A DNA stretch of 64,000 bases from an uncultured Erysipelotrichaceae bacterium (GTDB taxonomy: Bacteria > Bacillota_I > Bacilli_A > Erysipelotrichales > Coprobacillaceae): positions 1 to 64,000 of the forward strand of contig UPXV01000004.1 in the NCBI GenBank assembly GCA_900538465.1, given 5' to 3'. The notes beneath the pieces are model-generated. The model was not told where the DNA came from and did no database searches. It saw only the letters and a list, made by a program, of their open reading frames with translations. Position numbers and translations under genes: made by a program. Numbering within the stretch: the first letter of the stretch is position 1; each line of letters starts with the position of its first letter. Shown here piece after piece: positions 7,395 through 15,876 of this stretch.

Positions 7395-9398
7395 ATGCTC
7401 ACACAATTTCATGAAAAAGCGCAAAAAGCAATTGTGATTGCCGAGAGTATTGCCTTTGATTTAGGACATAGCAGTGTTGGAAGTGAACATCTTCTTTTGT
7501 CTCTATTGAAAATGAAGGATAGTCCTTTTTCTAAAATATTAAAGGCATATCATGTTGATGATGAAATGATATATGAAGATATTGTAAGGTTGTTTGGAGA
7601 AAAAGATATTCAACCTTTTTATATGGAATATAGCGAAGTTGTCAAAAAGATTTTAGAAGATGCAATGAGTATGAGTGAAGCTAAAAAAGAAGCAAAAGTT
7701 TCTTTGAATACACTTTCTATTGCATTGTTGATGCAAAAAGAAAGTGTAGCCGTTGAATTATTAAATAAATATCATGTTCCTTTTGATGATGTTAAAAAAG
7801 AATTAAGTGAAGAAAAATCTCTGCTTCATGAATTGGATTTAATACATGAATTAACCAATTTCAACAACCTTGTAAAAAAACAAGAAAGATTAATGATTGG
7901 TAGAGATAAAGAATTGGAACAACTTTTTTTAACGCTTTGTAAAAAAGAAAAGAATAATGCTTTGTTGATAGGAAAAGCTGGTGTAGGAAAGACAGCTTTG
8001 GTTGAAAAATTGGCTTTAAAAATCAATAGTCATGAAGTTCCAACTGCTTTGAAAAATAAAGTTATTTATGAGTTGAGTTTATCAAGTATTGTTGCTGGGA
8101 CAAAGTATCGTGGCGAGTTTGAAGAAAAGTTTAAGAAGATTATTGATAAGGTTATTCAAGCAAAAGATGCAATATTGTTTATTGATGAAATTCATAATTT
8201 AATTGGTGCTGGTGGAGCAGAAGGTGCCATTGATGCATCAAATATTTTAAAACCATATCTAGCAAGAAAGGATTTAACAATTATTGGCGCAACAACAATT
8301 GAAGAATATTATAAATATTTTGAAAAAGATCAAGCTATGAATAGACGGTTTGCTGTTATTAAACTCAATGAAAATACAATAGAAGAGACCTTTGATATTT
8401 TAAAAGGATTAAAGACACAGTACGAGGATTATCATCATATTCATATCCCAGAAGAAAGACTTCAAGATGTGATTGACCTTTGTGATCAATATCTTATTCA
8501 AAGAGTATTTCCTGATAAAGCATTAGATGTTTTAGATTTGGCTTGTGTTAAAGCTGTATTTTTAGAAAAACATGAACTAGAAAAACATGATATTGAAAAA
8601 GTCATTGAAGAAATAACAGGAATGAATATTTTAGATACATTTTCTTATCAGCATTTAATCAAACAAATGAAGGAAGAAATTATAGGACAAGATCAAGCAA
8701 TTGCAACTATGATTGAATCTTTAGAATCTTTATCGCAATATCCTCATCCTCAAAAACCAAGTGGTATTTATTTGTTGGTTGGTCATAGTGGAATTGGAAA
8801 AACCCAAACTGCAAAGGTTTTAGCCAAGTTATTAAATCGTCATTTTATTAAACTAGATATGTCTGAATATAGTGAACCAAGTAGTGTTTCTAAAATTATT
8901 GGTTCACCTCCAGGATATATAGGTTATGATGATCATTCTTCTTTACTGCATGAGATTATTTTACATCCTAATAGTGTTTTGTTATTAGATGAGATTGAAA
9001 AAGCTCATCCTCAAGTTATGCATTTATTCCTACAAGTCTTTGATGAAGGAATATTAAAGGACAACCATCATCATAAGATCACTTTTAAAGATACTTTAAT
9101 TATTATGACATCCAATCTCTCATCATCACACCAAGCAAGTTTAGGATTTAAAAAACAAGACTTTTCCAAAGAAAGTTTAAAAGAATCTTTTTCTCAGGAA
9201 TTTATGAATCGAATTGATGAAATTATTCCTTATCACATGTTGAAGAAAAAAGATTTACAGAAGATATTAATCAAAAACTCTCCCATAACATTAACTCCAG
9301 ATATGATTAAAGATATCTTAGATGATTATGATCAAAGCCAAGGGGCTAGAGGTTTAATAACAAAGATGAAAAAATATATTGTCTCTAAAAACAGATAA
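7395..9398 (+). CDS. ClpC-like AAA+ unfoldase lacking the middle domain
   Basis: A 667-residue Hsp100 ATPase. It has a Clp N-domain (about 1-140), a first AAA+ module with Walker A GKAGVGKT (193-200) and FIDE Walker B (262-265), and a second module with Walker A GHSGIGKT (463-470) and LDEIEKAHP (531-539). Residues 583-585, LGF, sit where ClpP-binding loops carry (I/L/V)GF, so partnership with ClpP is plausible. ClpC is usually about 810 residues. The UVR-like middle domain that binds adaptors such as MecA is missing: the first module runs almost directly into the second across 385-425. No CtsR box was seen upstream. The ATG follows AGAGGTGT. Confidence 0.85.
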   Translation: MLTQFHEKAQKAIVIAESIAFDLGHSSVGSEHLLLSLLKMKDSPFSKILKAYHVDDEMIYEDIVRLFGEKDIQPFYMEYSEVVKKILEDAMSMSEAKKEAKVSLNTLSIALLMQKESVAVELLNKYHVPFDDVKKELSEEKSLLHELDLIHELTNFNNLVKKQERLMIGRDKELEQLFLTLCKKEKNNALLIGKAGVGKTALVEKLALKINSHEVPTALKNKVIYELSLSSIVAGTKYRGEFEEKFKKIIDKVIQAKDAILFIDEIHNLIGAGGAEGAIDASNILKPYLARKDLTIIGATTIEEYYKYFEKDQAMNRRFAVIKLNENTIEETFDILKGLKTQYEDYHHIHIPEERLQDVIDLCDQYLIQRVFPDKALDVLDLACVKAVFLEKHELEKHDIEKVIEEITGMNILDTFSYQHLIKQMKEEIIGQDQAIATMIESLESLSQYPHPQKPSGIYLLVGHSGIGKTQTAKVLAKLLNRHFIKLDMSEYSEPSSVSKIIGSPPGYIGYDDHSSLLHEIILHPNSVLLLDEIEKAHPQVMHLFLQVFDEGILKDNHHHKITFKDTLIIMTSNLSSSHQASLGFKKQDFSKESLKESFSQEFMNRIDEIIPYHMLKKKDLQKILIKNSPITLTPDMIKDILDDYDQSQGARGLITKMKKYIVSKNR

Positions 9399-9400
9399 AG

Positions 9401-9443
9401 AAACTGAATGGTGGATAACTTCTTATACATCATTCAGTTTTTC
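9401..9443 (+). terminator. Terminator of the clpC-like gene
   Basis: A 10-bp perfect stem (9401-9410 with 9431-9440) with a 20-nt loop is followed by a short, impure T tract. Confidence 0.6.
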
Positions 9444-9497
9444 TATTTATCCTAGTTTTAAAATATGATAAAGTTATACATAAAGGATGGTTGAAAT

Positions 9498-10268
9498 ATG
9501 GATGAATATATACTACAAGCAAAGAATTTAACAAAAGTTTATGGATTACACTCAGAAAATGAATTTGAGGCTTTACATGGTATTGATTTTGCAGTCAAAC
9601 CTGGTGAATTTATTTGTATTATGGGACCAAGTGGCAGTGGAAAATCAACTTTTATTAATAATATTTCGACAATTGATATGCCAACTCAAGGAAGTGTGAG
9701 GATAAAAGGAATTGATGTCAGGACAATGTCATCTCATGAAATAGGTCAATTTCGTTATCAGAATTTAGGTTTTGTTTTTCAAGAATTTAATCTTTTAGAC
9801 ACCCATACACTTTTTGAAAATATTGCAATGCCATTATCATTAGCAAAATTAAATCGTCAAGATATTCAAGAGAGAGTCAACAAAATGGCAAACATTTTTA
9901 ATATTGAGACACTTTTAAACAAATACCCATATCAATGTTCAGGAGGACAAAGACAAAGAGCTGCCATATGCAGAGCGTTAATTGCCAATCCTCAAATCAT
10001 AATTGCTGATGAACCTACAGGAAATCTAGATAGTGAAAATTCTCATGAATTATTAATGTTGTTAAAGAAACTTAATGAAGAAAAAGATGTAACCATTATT
10101 ATGGTTTCTCATGATCCTTTAATAGCTTCTTATTCATCACGATTGGTTTATATTAAAGATGGCAATATTGAGGATATATTAGAACGTCATGATATGAGTC
10201 AAGATGATTATTTTCAAAAGATTGTTGAATTAAATTCAGCTGAATCTAGGAGGCTATTTCAAAAATGA
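9498..10268 (+). CDS. ABC transporter ATP-binding protein, MacB/BceA type
   Basis: A 256-residue ATPase with Walker A GPSGSGKST (43-51), Q-loop FQEFNLLD, signature SGGQRQR and Walker B IIIADEPTGNLD. The NLD ending and general form belong to the LolD/MacB/BceA group that pairs with FtsX-like permeases. These systems remove or sense antimicrobial peptides, or perform mechanotransduction at the membrane. The downstream permease overlaps its stop by 4 bp and is the obvious partner. No bacitracin-type two-component system lies beside it, unlike typical bceRS-bceAB loci. Confidence 0.9.
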   Translation: MDEYILQAKNLTKVYGLHSENEFEALHGIDFAVKPGEFICIMGPSGSGKSTFINNISTIDMPTQGSVRIKGIDVRTMSSHEIGQFRYQNLGFVFQEFNLLDTHTLFENIAMPLSLAKLNRQDIQERVNKMANIFNIETLLNKYPYQCSGGQRQRAAICRALIANPQIIIADEPTGNLDSENSHELLMLLKKLNEEKDVTIIMVSHDPLIASYSSRLVYIKDGNIEDILERHDMSQDDYFQKIVELNSAESRRLFQK

Positions 10269-11506
10269 TAAAGTCAGCTGTACGTTCTTTATTTGATGAT
10301 TTTCAAAAATCATTATTTTATTGGTTAACATTTGTTGTGACAACATTGTTTATGTTCGTCTTTTTTCAAATTGCTTGTTCACCAATGATTGGGATGAAAT
10401 TTATTGAAGGGAAAAATGATTTGGTTGCTTATTTAAGTGTGCTTGTCATAACGGTATGTTTGATTGCAGTCTTTTTTGCCAATGATTTTTATGTTAAGAA
10501 GAAAGCTAAGGATTTGGCTGTGAGATTGGTATGTGGATCAAGTTTTATTCAATTAACGATTTATTTATTGTCACAGACATTTATTTTGTTTTTAATGGCT
10601 TTACCAGTTGCAGGTGCTTTATCCATTTTTGTTTTATGGTTTATTTCATTTTTAACACCTGTGAGTATTGAATTTGTGAGTGAAGGTTTTTTGGTAACAG
10701 TGATTATGCTGATTTTTGAGATTTTTTGGTGTACGATTTTAAATATTGGATATGCTTATCGCAGTTCAATTGTGATGTTGATTCAAGGGGATCGCATGCA
10801 AAAGTCCCATAAATCTTTACTTCCATTTCATCTAGGAGTCAATATGAAAAAAGGAATAGGGCTTGTTTTATTTATTGTTCCTATTATCTTTATGTATATT
10901 TATGGAAAAGAAGCATCTTCTTTCTTGTTGTTTTCTATTATTGGAATGATAGGATTAAAACAGTGTTTTCATAAATTGTTTATTCCAAGTATGGATGATT
11001 TGATAAAGAAACATATTCATCACCATCATAAAATCACTTATCTTGGATTTTTGAGAAGAGATATGATTTTTATGGAAAATCAGATTATTTTTTTGATAGT
11101 AGGAGCTATTCTTTTGTTGGGATTGTTGATTATAGGGTTGGGCAATGCAATGTATCAAATCTTAATATATGTGAGTTTTGTTGCAATGAATTGTTTATTA
11201 TCACTCACTATTATGTTTCGTTTTTCTACAGAAATGATTGAACGTCAAAAGTTGTTTTTAACTTTGCAAAGAATTGGTTATGAACATAATGATTTGATTA
11301 AGATTATTAAAAAAGAGGTTTTTATATTGTATAGTTTGATTGTAGGACTAGCATTATTTTATATGGTCAATATTTTTATATCTTTATATATTCATTTTCA
11401 TATATCTGTTGATATGATTCTTTTGATGTTAAGTGGTTTATGTGGACCTTTGATTATCTGTGGAACCATGAATTATTTTAACTATAAAAAACAAATGAAT
11501 CTATAG
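10265..11506 (+). CDS. FtsX-like ABC permease, short form
   Basis: A 413-residue membrane protein with about eight to ten hydrophobic segments. The segment after the second helix (FFANDFYVKKKAKDLAVRL) resembles the cytoplasmic motif of FtsX/BceB permeases, and a second similar block begins near TYLGFLRRDM. BceB proteins are usually about 640 residues with a 200-residue extracellular sensor domain; here that domain is largely absent. The ATG overlaps the ATPase stop, with AGGAGG eleven bases before. The pair likely forms one exporter or defence transporter, but without the usual peptide-sensing domain. The substrate is unknown. Confidence 0.75.
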   Translation: MIKSAVRSLFDDFQKSLFYWLTFVVTTLFMFVFFQIACSPMIGMKFIEGKNDLVAYLSVLVITVCLIAVFFANDFYVKKKAKDLAVRLVCGSSFIQLTIYLLSQTFILFLMALPVAGALSIFVLWFISFLTPVSIEFVSEGFLVTVIMLIFEIFWCTILNIGYAYRSSIVMLIQGDRMQKSHKSLLPFHLGVNMKKGIGLVLFIVPIIFMYIYGKEASSFLLFSIIGMIGLKQCFHKLFIPSMDDLIKKHIHHHHKITYLGFLRRDMIFMENQIIFLIVGAILLLGLLIIGLGNAMYQILIYVSFVAMNCLLSLTIMFRFSTEMIERQKLFLTLQRIGYEHNDLIKIIKKEVFILYSLIVGLALFYMVNIFISLYIHFHISVDMILLMLSGLCGPLIICGTMNYFNYKKQMNL

Positions 11507-11507
11507 G

Positions 11508-11535
11508 AAAGCTTTCGACAGAGAAAGCTTTTCTT
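11508..11535 (+). terminator. Terminator of the ABC transporter operon
   Basis: A 9-bp perfect stem (11508-11516 with 11523-11531) has a 6-nt loop and a modest T tract. It sits between the permease and ispD. Confidence 0.7.
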
Positions 11536-11566
11536 GTTATAATGGGGAAAAGAAAGGTGATAAATT

Positions 11567-12211
11567 ATGTATAGTGTCATTATTTTGTGTGCTGGAAAAG
11601 GAACAAGAACAGGATTAGATTATAATAAAATGCTTTTTCAATTTCATGGGAAAACAGTTTATGAAATGACTTTGCAACACTTTATTGAAGATGGGAAATG
11701 TGGACAGATTATTGTTGTGACACAAGCTTTTGAAAGAAAGCAATTTGAAGAACTTTCACATGATTCAAGAATTGAATTTGTGAATGGTGGAAAAGAGCGT
11801 CAAGATAGTGTATATGAAGGACTTCAAAAAGTAAAATATGATAAGGTCTTGATTCATGATGGAGCCAGACCATTTGTAAAACAAGAACATATAGATGCTT
11901 TGTTGGAATGTTTGAATATTCATAAAGCCTGTTTGTTGATGGTTCCATGTAAGGATACAGTGAAAAAGGTTGTTCATGGAAAGGTTGTAGAAACATTAGT
12001 CCGTTCTGAATTGATGCAAGCACAAACACCACAAGCGTTTGATAAAGATGTTATTTTAGATGCTTATACAAAAGCAATGCTGGATGAATATCAAGCAACT
12101 GATGATGCACAAATGGTTGAAAAGTATAGTGATGAATCTGTTTTTGTTATTGTGGGGGACTATGAAAATAAAAAAATAACAACACCTGAGGACTTAAAAG
12201 ATAATGATTGA
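11567..12211 (+). CDS. ispD: 2-C-methyl-D-erythritol 4-phosphate cytidylyltransferase
   Basis: A 214-residue nucleotidyltransferase of the IspD/TarI family. The CTP-binding loop LCAGKGTRTG is near the N terminus, then HDGARPFV in the middle, and TPQAF and TDDAQMVE further on. IspD makes CDP-methylerythritol in the MEP pathway of isoprenoid synthesis. The closely related TarI makes CDP-ribitol for teichoic acid but normally sits beside tarJ, which is absent, so IspD is preferred. Start at ATG 11567 after AAAGGTGAT. It may be cotranscribed with the glycosidase gene that begins 22 bp downstream. Confidence 0.85.
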   Translation: MYSVIILCAGKGTRTGLDYNKMLFQFHGKTVYEMTLQHFIEDGKCGQIIVVTQAFERKQFEELSHDSRIEFVNGGKERQDSVYEGLQKVKYDKVLIHDGARPFVKQEHIDALLECLNIHKACLLMVPCKDTVKKVVHGKVVETLVRSELMQAQTPQAFDKDVILDAYTKAMLDEYQATDDAQMVEKYSDESVFVIVGDYENKKITTPEDLKDND

Positions 12212-12233
12212 ATATGATTAAAGGGGTGATGTT

Positions 12234-13367
12234 GTGAAGAAAAAAAGACATAGTTTTGTCGTCATTACTATTTTGATATGTATAAGTTTAATTGTTTATT
12301 TCTTTTTTCCTAGACCAACATGTTCTTTGTCATCTTTTGATAAACGAGCAGTTTGGTTTTCATATTCTGATTTAGCAAAATTTTCTTATGTTTCAAAGAA
12401 AGATTTTAGAGACGATTTTAAAGAGGCTTTAAATGTTGTTGAAAAATATAAAAATAATACCATTATTGTACAAGTGAGACCATTTGCAGATGCATTATAT
12501 CAATCAAAAATCTTTCCTATTTCACAGATTATTACACAAAGAAGTTCTTTATCTTTTGATCCGTTATTGGAAATGATTGATATTGCTCATCAAAAAGGAT
12601 TATCTATAGAAGCATGGGTCAATCCTTATCGTATTTCTTTAAATCAAAAGACTTATCAACAGTTTTTAACAAATTCCTCAAAGAGTTCATGGCTAGAAGA
12701 TACAAAACAGACGATTGCTTATGCAACTTATAAATATATTTTAAATCCTGCAAGTCAAGATGTGAGAGATTATGTTGTTGCAGGAGTGAAAGAAATAGTT
12801 GAGAATTATGATATTGATGGGATTCATTTTGATGATTATTTTTATGTTGAAGGAACACATACTGGAACAACACAAAATCAAAGAATGGATTATGTGAATA
12901 TGTTGATAAGTGATGTGTATCAAAGTATTAAAGCCATAAAACCAAATGTGGTTTTTGGAATCAGTCCACAAGGGAATTATGAAAATTGTATCAATGAAGG
13001 GGCTGATGTAGATACATGGCTAAAAGAAGAAGGGTATATTGATTATTTAATGCCACAAATTTATTGGAGTGACCAATATGGAAGTGATGGTAAAACCAGT
13101 ATGTTTACAAATCGAATCAAAACATTTGCTGGTTTAAAAAAACAACGTTCAATTATGTTATACGCAGGTCTTGCCTTGTATCAATCAGGAGAAAAACTAA
13201 ATATGGATAAAGGCTGGAGAGAATCTTCATCTAATTTATCTAAGCAGGTTCAAATCTTATATGAGTATGGTTTTAAAGGTTATAGTTTGTTTGCCTATGA
13301 ATCTTTGTTAAAGGATGAAGGAAAAAAAGAAATGGATAATCTTATCAAAGACCATCCATATCAATAA
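12234..13367 (+). CDS. Membrane-anchored family 10-like glycosyl hydrolase (GHL10/DUF187)
   Basis: A 377-residue protein with a lysine-rich N terminus and one hydrophobic segment (about 8-25), so it is exported and probably anchored. The rest is a GHL10/YngK-type TIM barrel. Visible pieces are KRAVWFSYSDLAKF, IIVQVRPFADALY, IEAWVNPYRI, DIDGIHFDDYFY and YLMPQIYWSDQYG. Members cleave peptidoglycan or related glycans; no substrate can be read from this one. It uses a GTG start at 12234 behind AAGGGGTGAT. It follows ispD by 22 bp, and an amidase gene lies convergent downstream, a mildly cell-wall-centred neighbourhood. Confidence 0.85.
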   Translation: MKKKRHSFVVITILICISLIVYFFFPRPTCSLSSFDKRAVWFSYSDLAKFSYVSKKDFRDDFKEALNVVEKYKNNTIIVQVRPFADALYQSKIFPISQIITQRSSLSFDPLLEMIDIAHQKGLSIEAWVNPYRISLNQKTYQQFLTNSSKSSWLEDTKQTIAYATYKYILNPASQDVRDYVVAGVKEIVENYDIDGIHFDDYFYVEGTHTGTTQNQRMDYVNMLISDVYQSIKAIKPNVVFGISPQGNYENCINEGADVDTWLKEEGYIDYLMPQIYWSDQYGSDGKTSMFTNRIKTFAGLKKQRSIMLYAGLALYQSGEKLNMDKGWRESSSNLSKQVQILYEYGFKGYSLFAYESLLKDEGKKEMDNLIKDHPYQ

Positions 13368-13370
13368 TGT

Positions 13371-13496
13371 TTGACAATTTTATATATTCTGTTAAGATGT
13401 ATAGGAGCCGACATAAAACTTATTTCGCCAATTATTGGTGTCGAGAAATAAGTGGATGTGAAAAAATGGAGTGAATTTATCATTCCATTTTTATTT
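13371..13496 (+). ncRNA. Candidate small structured RNA with its own promoter
   Basis: TTGACA (13371-13376), a 16-bp spacer and TAAGAT (13393-13398) predict a transcript from about 13405. It would end at the hairpin at 13465-13489, roughly 90 nt long. The body folds as a 9-bp stem, ACTTATTTC (13418-13426) with GAAATAAGT (13445-13453). It encloses a small CCAA/TTGG hairpin (13428-13438). TGTCG (13439-13443) can pair back to CGACA (13409-13413), giving a pseudoknot or an alternative fold. No ORF fits and I recognise no known RNA family. Confidence 0.45.
13465..13496. terminator. Bidirectional terminator
   Basis: A 10-bp stem (13465-13474 with 13480-13489, one G-U pair) is flanked by an A run and a T-rich tract. 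It ends the candidate RNA on the plus strand and the amidase gene on the minus strand. Confidence 0.75.
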
Positions 13497-14105
13497 TTCT
13501 AATGAATTTAAAAACTTTTTCCAAGCATCTGGGTGATCAACAAAATATTTTGGACAAATTTTTCCTGTCACATCATAATGACGAATGACCTCTTCTTTAT
13601 CAAGGTGATATGTATCCATTAATGAAGAAACTAGTTTTTGTAAAGATTGATAAGTTAATGCGTTAAATTGACCACTTTTGTCTGGATGACAACATTCAAT
13701 AGAAATTGTATCCTTGTTGCGATTGTTGGAAGCATAGGCAATTTCATTAAGTGGAATGCACTGAATAATTTCTCCTTTGAGACCAATAATAAAGTGACTA
13801 GAAACAGAGGTTGTATGTTTATCTTTTAAACTTTCAAAATAATTACGATTATTTTTTGCAGTTGAACCAGGATTAGCAGTATAATGTACAACAATACCTT
13901 TGATCCTTCCTAGTTTTTTACCACTTCTTGAATATGGATTGACAGTTAAAAATTGATGTTGAATAGATAAACCATCAACGTTATATTCTACAATATTATT
14001 TTGACTATAAATAAAATGATAGTATCCAAAAGCTGCTCCTGTTATGATAAAAGTAAGAAGTATTGTAAAAATAACCCAATTTTTTAATCTTTTTTTCTTT
14101 TTCAT
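13491..14105 (-). CDS. Membrane-anchored N-acetylmuramoyl-L-alanine amidase
   Basis: A 204-residue protein with an N-terminal anchor (about 9-32) and an Amidase_2/PGRP domain. Zinc ligands are visible as His74 in IVVHYTANPG, His176 in VIRHYDVTGKICP and Cys184. Glu137 lies in the SIECCH strand. The enzyme cuts the bond between MurNAc and the peptide stem of peptidoglycan outside the cell. The length suits a single catalytic domain with no cell-wall-binding repeats. It is a single gene, convergent with the candidate RNA, and its start at 14105 has a weak GGGGTGG site upstream. Confidence 0.9.
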   Translation of the reverse strand: MKKKKRLKNWVIFTILLTFIITGAAFGYYHFIYSQNNIVEYNVDGLSIQHQFLTVNPYSRSGKKLGRIKGIVVHYTANPGSTAKNNRNYFESLKDKHTTSVSSHFIIGLKGEIIQCIPLNEIAYASNNRNKDTISIECCHPDKSGQFNALTYQSLQKLVSSLMDTYHLDKEEVIRHYDVTGKICPKYFVDHPDAWKKFLNSLEK

Positions 14106-14216
14106 TATTCCACCCCATTTGTATTTACTATTATGCCATAAAATTATGAAAATGTATTAAAAAAATAAAAAGAAGTTTTTAATAAATACTTAATAAAATA
14201 GAAAAGGAGCCTACAT

Positions 14217-14642
14217 ATGATCAAAATAGCAATTATTTCTGATACTCATAATGTCTTAAGACATGAAGTTATTGAGGAATTAAAAACTTGCGATTATATT
14301 ATCCACGCAGGAGATATAGTGAAACAAGAAATCTTAGAACAATTACAAACCATAACAAAAGTGATCGTTGTTAAAGGAAATAATGATCAATTAGATTTAC
14401 CAGAAGAATGTTTTTTTGAAATAAGTGGTTATCGTTTTTATCTCATTCATCAAAAGGGAAAACATCAGGATGTGGATTTTTATATTTATGGTCATTCTCA
14501 TCAGTATGCTTGTTATAGAGAGGGGAATGTACAATATATCAATCCAGGGAGTTGTGGACGAAAAAGATTTTCCTTACCTTTAACTTATGTTTTATTGATA
14601 ATGAAAGAAAATGGATATGAAATTGTTAAAAAAGACTTATAA
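14217..14642 (+). CDS. YfcE/MJ0936-type metallophosphoesterase
   Basis: A 141-residue calcineurin-like phosphoesterase with all metal motifs: SDTHN at 8-12, AGDIV near 31, KGNND near 52 and GHSHQ near 91. It ends with NPGSCGRKRF, typical of the YfcE family. Such enzymes hydrolyse phosphodiesters in vitro and their natural substrates are mostly unknown. The gene is shorter than typical YfcE (about 170-180 residues), chiefly in loops. It stands alone between the amidase and the rpsF promoter. AAGGAGCC precedes the ATG. Confidence 0.87.
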   Translation: MIKIAIISDTHNVLRHEVIEELKTCDYIIHAGDIVKQEILEQLQTITKVIVVKGNNDQLDLPEECFFEISGYRFYLIHQKGKHQDVDFYIYGHSHQYACYREGNVQYINPGSCGRKRFSLPLTYVLLIMKENGYEIVKKDL

Positions 14643-14715
14643 TTGTCGAAAGAAAAGAATGTTAAAATCACAATATTTTTGAAGATTAAAAATATAAAAT
14701 TTATTGATAAATTCA

Positions 14716-14800
14716 TTGTATTTTGAAAATGAGTATGCTATAATCTTTGAGCATGTAAAAATATTTACTGCCTGTTTGTATCAATAGGTACAAACCATTA
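14716..14800 (+). promoter_or_regulatory. rpsF promoter and structured leader
   Basis: TTGTAT (14716-14721), 17 bp and an extended -10 TGCTATAAT (TATAAT at 14739-14744) form the promoter. The leader holds a 7-bp perfect hairpin, GTTTGTA (14774-14780) with TACAAAC (14789-14795). It is flanked by unpaired C-rich bases just before the GGAGGAGG site. Leaders of this operon in other bacteria bind the S6:S18 complex; whether this one does is inference. Confidence 0.6.
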
Positions 14801-14822
14801 GACCATAGGAGGAGGTAAAAAG

Positions 14823-15107
14823 ATGAACAAATATGAAATTATGTTTATTGTAAAACCAGACGTTGAAGATGATGCAAGAAATGCACTTATCGAAAACTTC
14901 AAGAAAGTATTAACAAACACTGAAGGAACTGTAGATAATGTTAACGAATGGGGATTACGTGATTTAGCTTACGAAATCAAAGACTACACTAAAGGATATT
15001 ATGTTGTCGTAGATACAACAACTACTCCTGCAAACATCGCAGAATTCGAACGTTTATCACGTATCAATGCAAACGTATTACGTCATTTAACTCTTAGAAG
15101 AGATTAA
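14823..15107 (+). CDS. rpsF: 30S ribosomal protein S6
   Basis: A 94-residue S6 of normal length, starting MNKYEIMFIVKPDVE and carrying the conserved KGYYVV strand and the RHLTLR end. S6 binds S18 and the central domain of 16S rRNA. It is first in the rpsF-ssb-rpsR operon, with a GGAGGAGG ribosome site. Codon use is richer in C-ending codons (AAC, ATC) than nearby genes, as expected for a highly expressed gene. Confidence 0.97.
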   Translation: MNKYEIMFIVKPDVEDDARNALIENFKKVLTNTEGTVDNVNEWGLRDLAYEIKDYTKGYYVVVDTTTTPANIAEFERLSRINANVLRHLTLRRD

Positions 15108-15120
15108 GAAGGTGTAATAG

Positions 15121-15591
15121 ATGATTAATCGTGTCGTACTTGTTGGAAGAATGACAAGGGATCCTGAATTAAGAAGAACAAACAGTGGTGCTGCTGTAAC
15201 AAGCTTTACATTAGCGCTTAACCGTAACTATAATTCAGCAGATGGACAACAAGCTGATTATATCAACTGTGTTATCTGGAACAAAGGTGCTGAAAATGTT
15301 GAAAAGTATTGTTCAAAAGGATCATTAGTAGGTGTTGAAGGAAGACTACGTTCTCGTAGTTATGATAACGCTCAAGGGCAAAAGGTATATGTTGTAGAAG
15401 TGATGTGTGATAGCGTTCAGTTCTTGGAAACAAAAGCTGCAAGAGAAAGAGCACAGCAACAACAACCTCAAGTCGCACAAGATAACTTCTATAATGGTGG
15501 AAGTGAAGAAATGAAGACAGTTGATCTTGAAAAAGATTTTGATAATTCATTTAATTCATTTGATATTATGGAAGACGATATTCAATTTTAA
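15121..15591 (+). CDS. ssb: Single-stranded DNA-binding protein
   Basis: A 156-residue SSB. The OB fold spans about 1-105 (MINRVVLVGRMTRDPELR, then NYINCVIWNKGAENV-like strands and the GRLRSRSYDN loop). A glutamine-rich linker follows near 108-120, and the acidic tip MEDDIQF is the docking site for replication and repair partners. It coats single-stranded DNA as a tetramer. The position between rpsF and rpsR, 13 bp after rpsF, is conserved across Firmicutes. Confidence 0.97.
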   Translation: MINRVVLVGRMTRDPELRRTNSGAAVTSFTLALNRNYNSADGQQADYINCVIWNKGAENVEKYCSKGSLVGVEGRLRSRSYDNAQGQKVYVVEVMCDSVQFLETKAARERAQQQQPQVAQDNFYNGGSEEMKTVDLEKDFDNSFNSFDIMEDDIQF

Positions 15592-15605
15592 GGAGGAAAA
15601 GACTT

Positions 15606-15836
15606 ATGGCATTCAAAAGACAAAGAATGGGTAGAAAGAAAGTTTGCTATTTTACAAAAAACAAAATTGATTACATCGATTATAAAGATGTTGAATTATT
15701 AAAAAGATTTGTATCTGCAAATGGTAAAATCATTCCTAGACGTGTTACTGGTACAAGCGCTAAATATCAAAGACAATTAGCTGCTGCTATCAAACGTGCT
15801 AGACAAATGGCATTATTACCATATGTTGGTGAATAA
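15606..15836 (+). CDS. rpsR: 30S ribosomal protein S18
   Basis: A 76-residue S18 with the signature KIDYIDYKDVELLKRFVS and the RRVTGTSAKYQRQLA block that contacts rRNA. It binds together with S6. Last gene of the operon, 14 bp after ssb, behind AAGGAGG. A strong terminator follows. In many Firmicutes the gdpP-rplI-dnaB cluster lies close behind; here a 3.5 kb accessory segment intervenes. Confidence 0.97.
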   Translation: MAFKRQRMGRKKVCYFTKNKIDYIDYKDVELLKRFVSANGKIIPRRVTGTSAKYQRQLAAAIKRARQMALLPYVGE

Positions 15837-15847
15837 TTAATACTTAG

Positions 15848-15876
15848 AACCCTTGATGAATTCAAGGGTTTTTTCT
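15848..15876 (+). terminator. Terminator of rpsF-ssb-rpsR
   Basis: A 9-bp perfect stem, AACCCTTGA (15848-15856) with TCAAGGGTT (15862-15870), is followed by T6. Confidence 0.92.

Noticed and set aside
11709..12032. 107-codon minus-strand ORF inside ispD
   Set aside because: ispD is well supported by motifs; the antisense frame has no homology that I recognise and no ribosome site.
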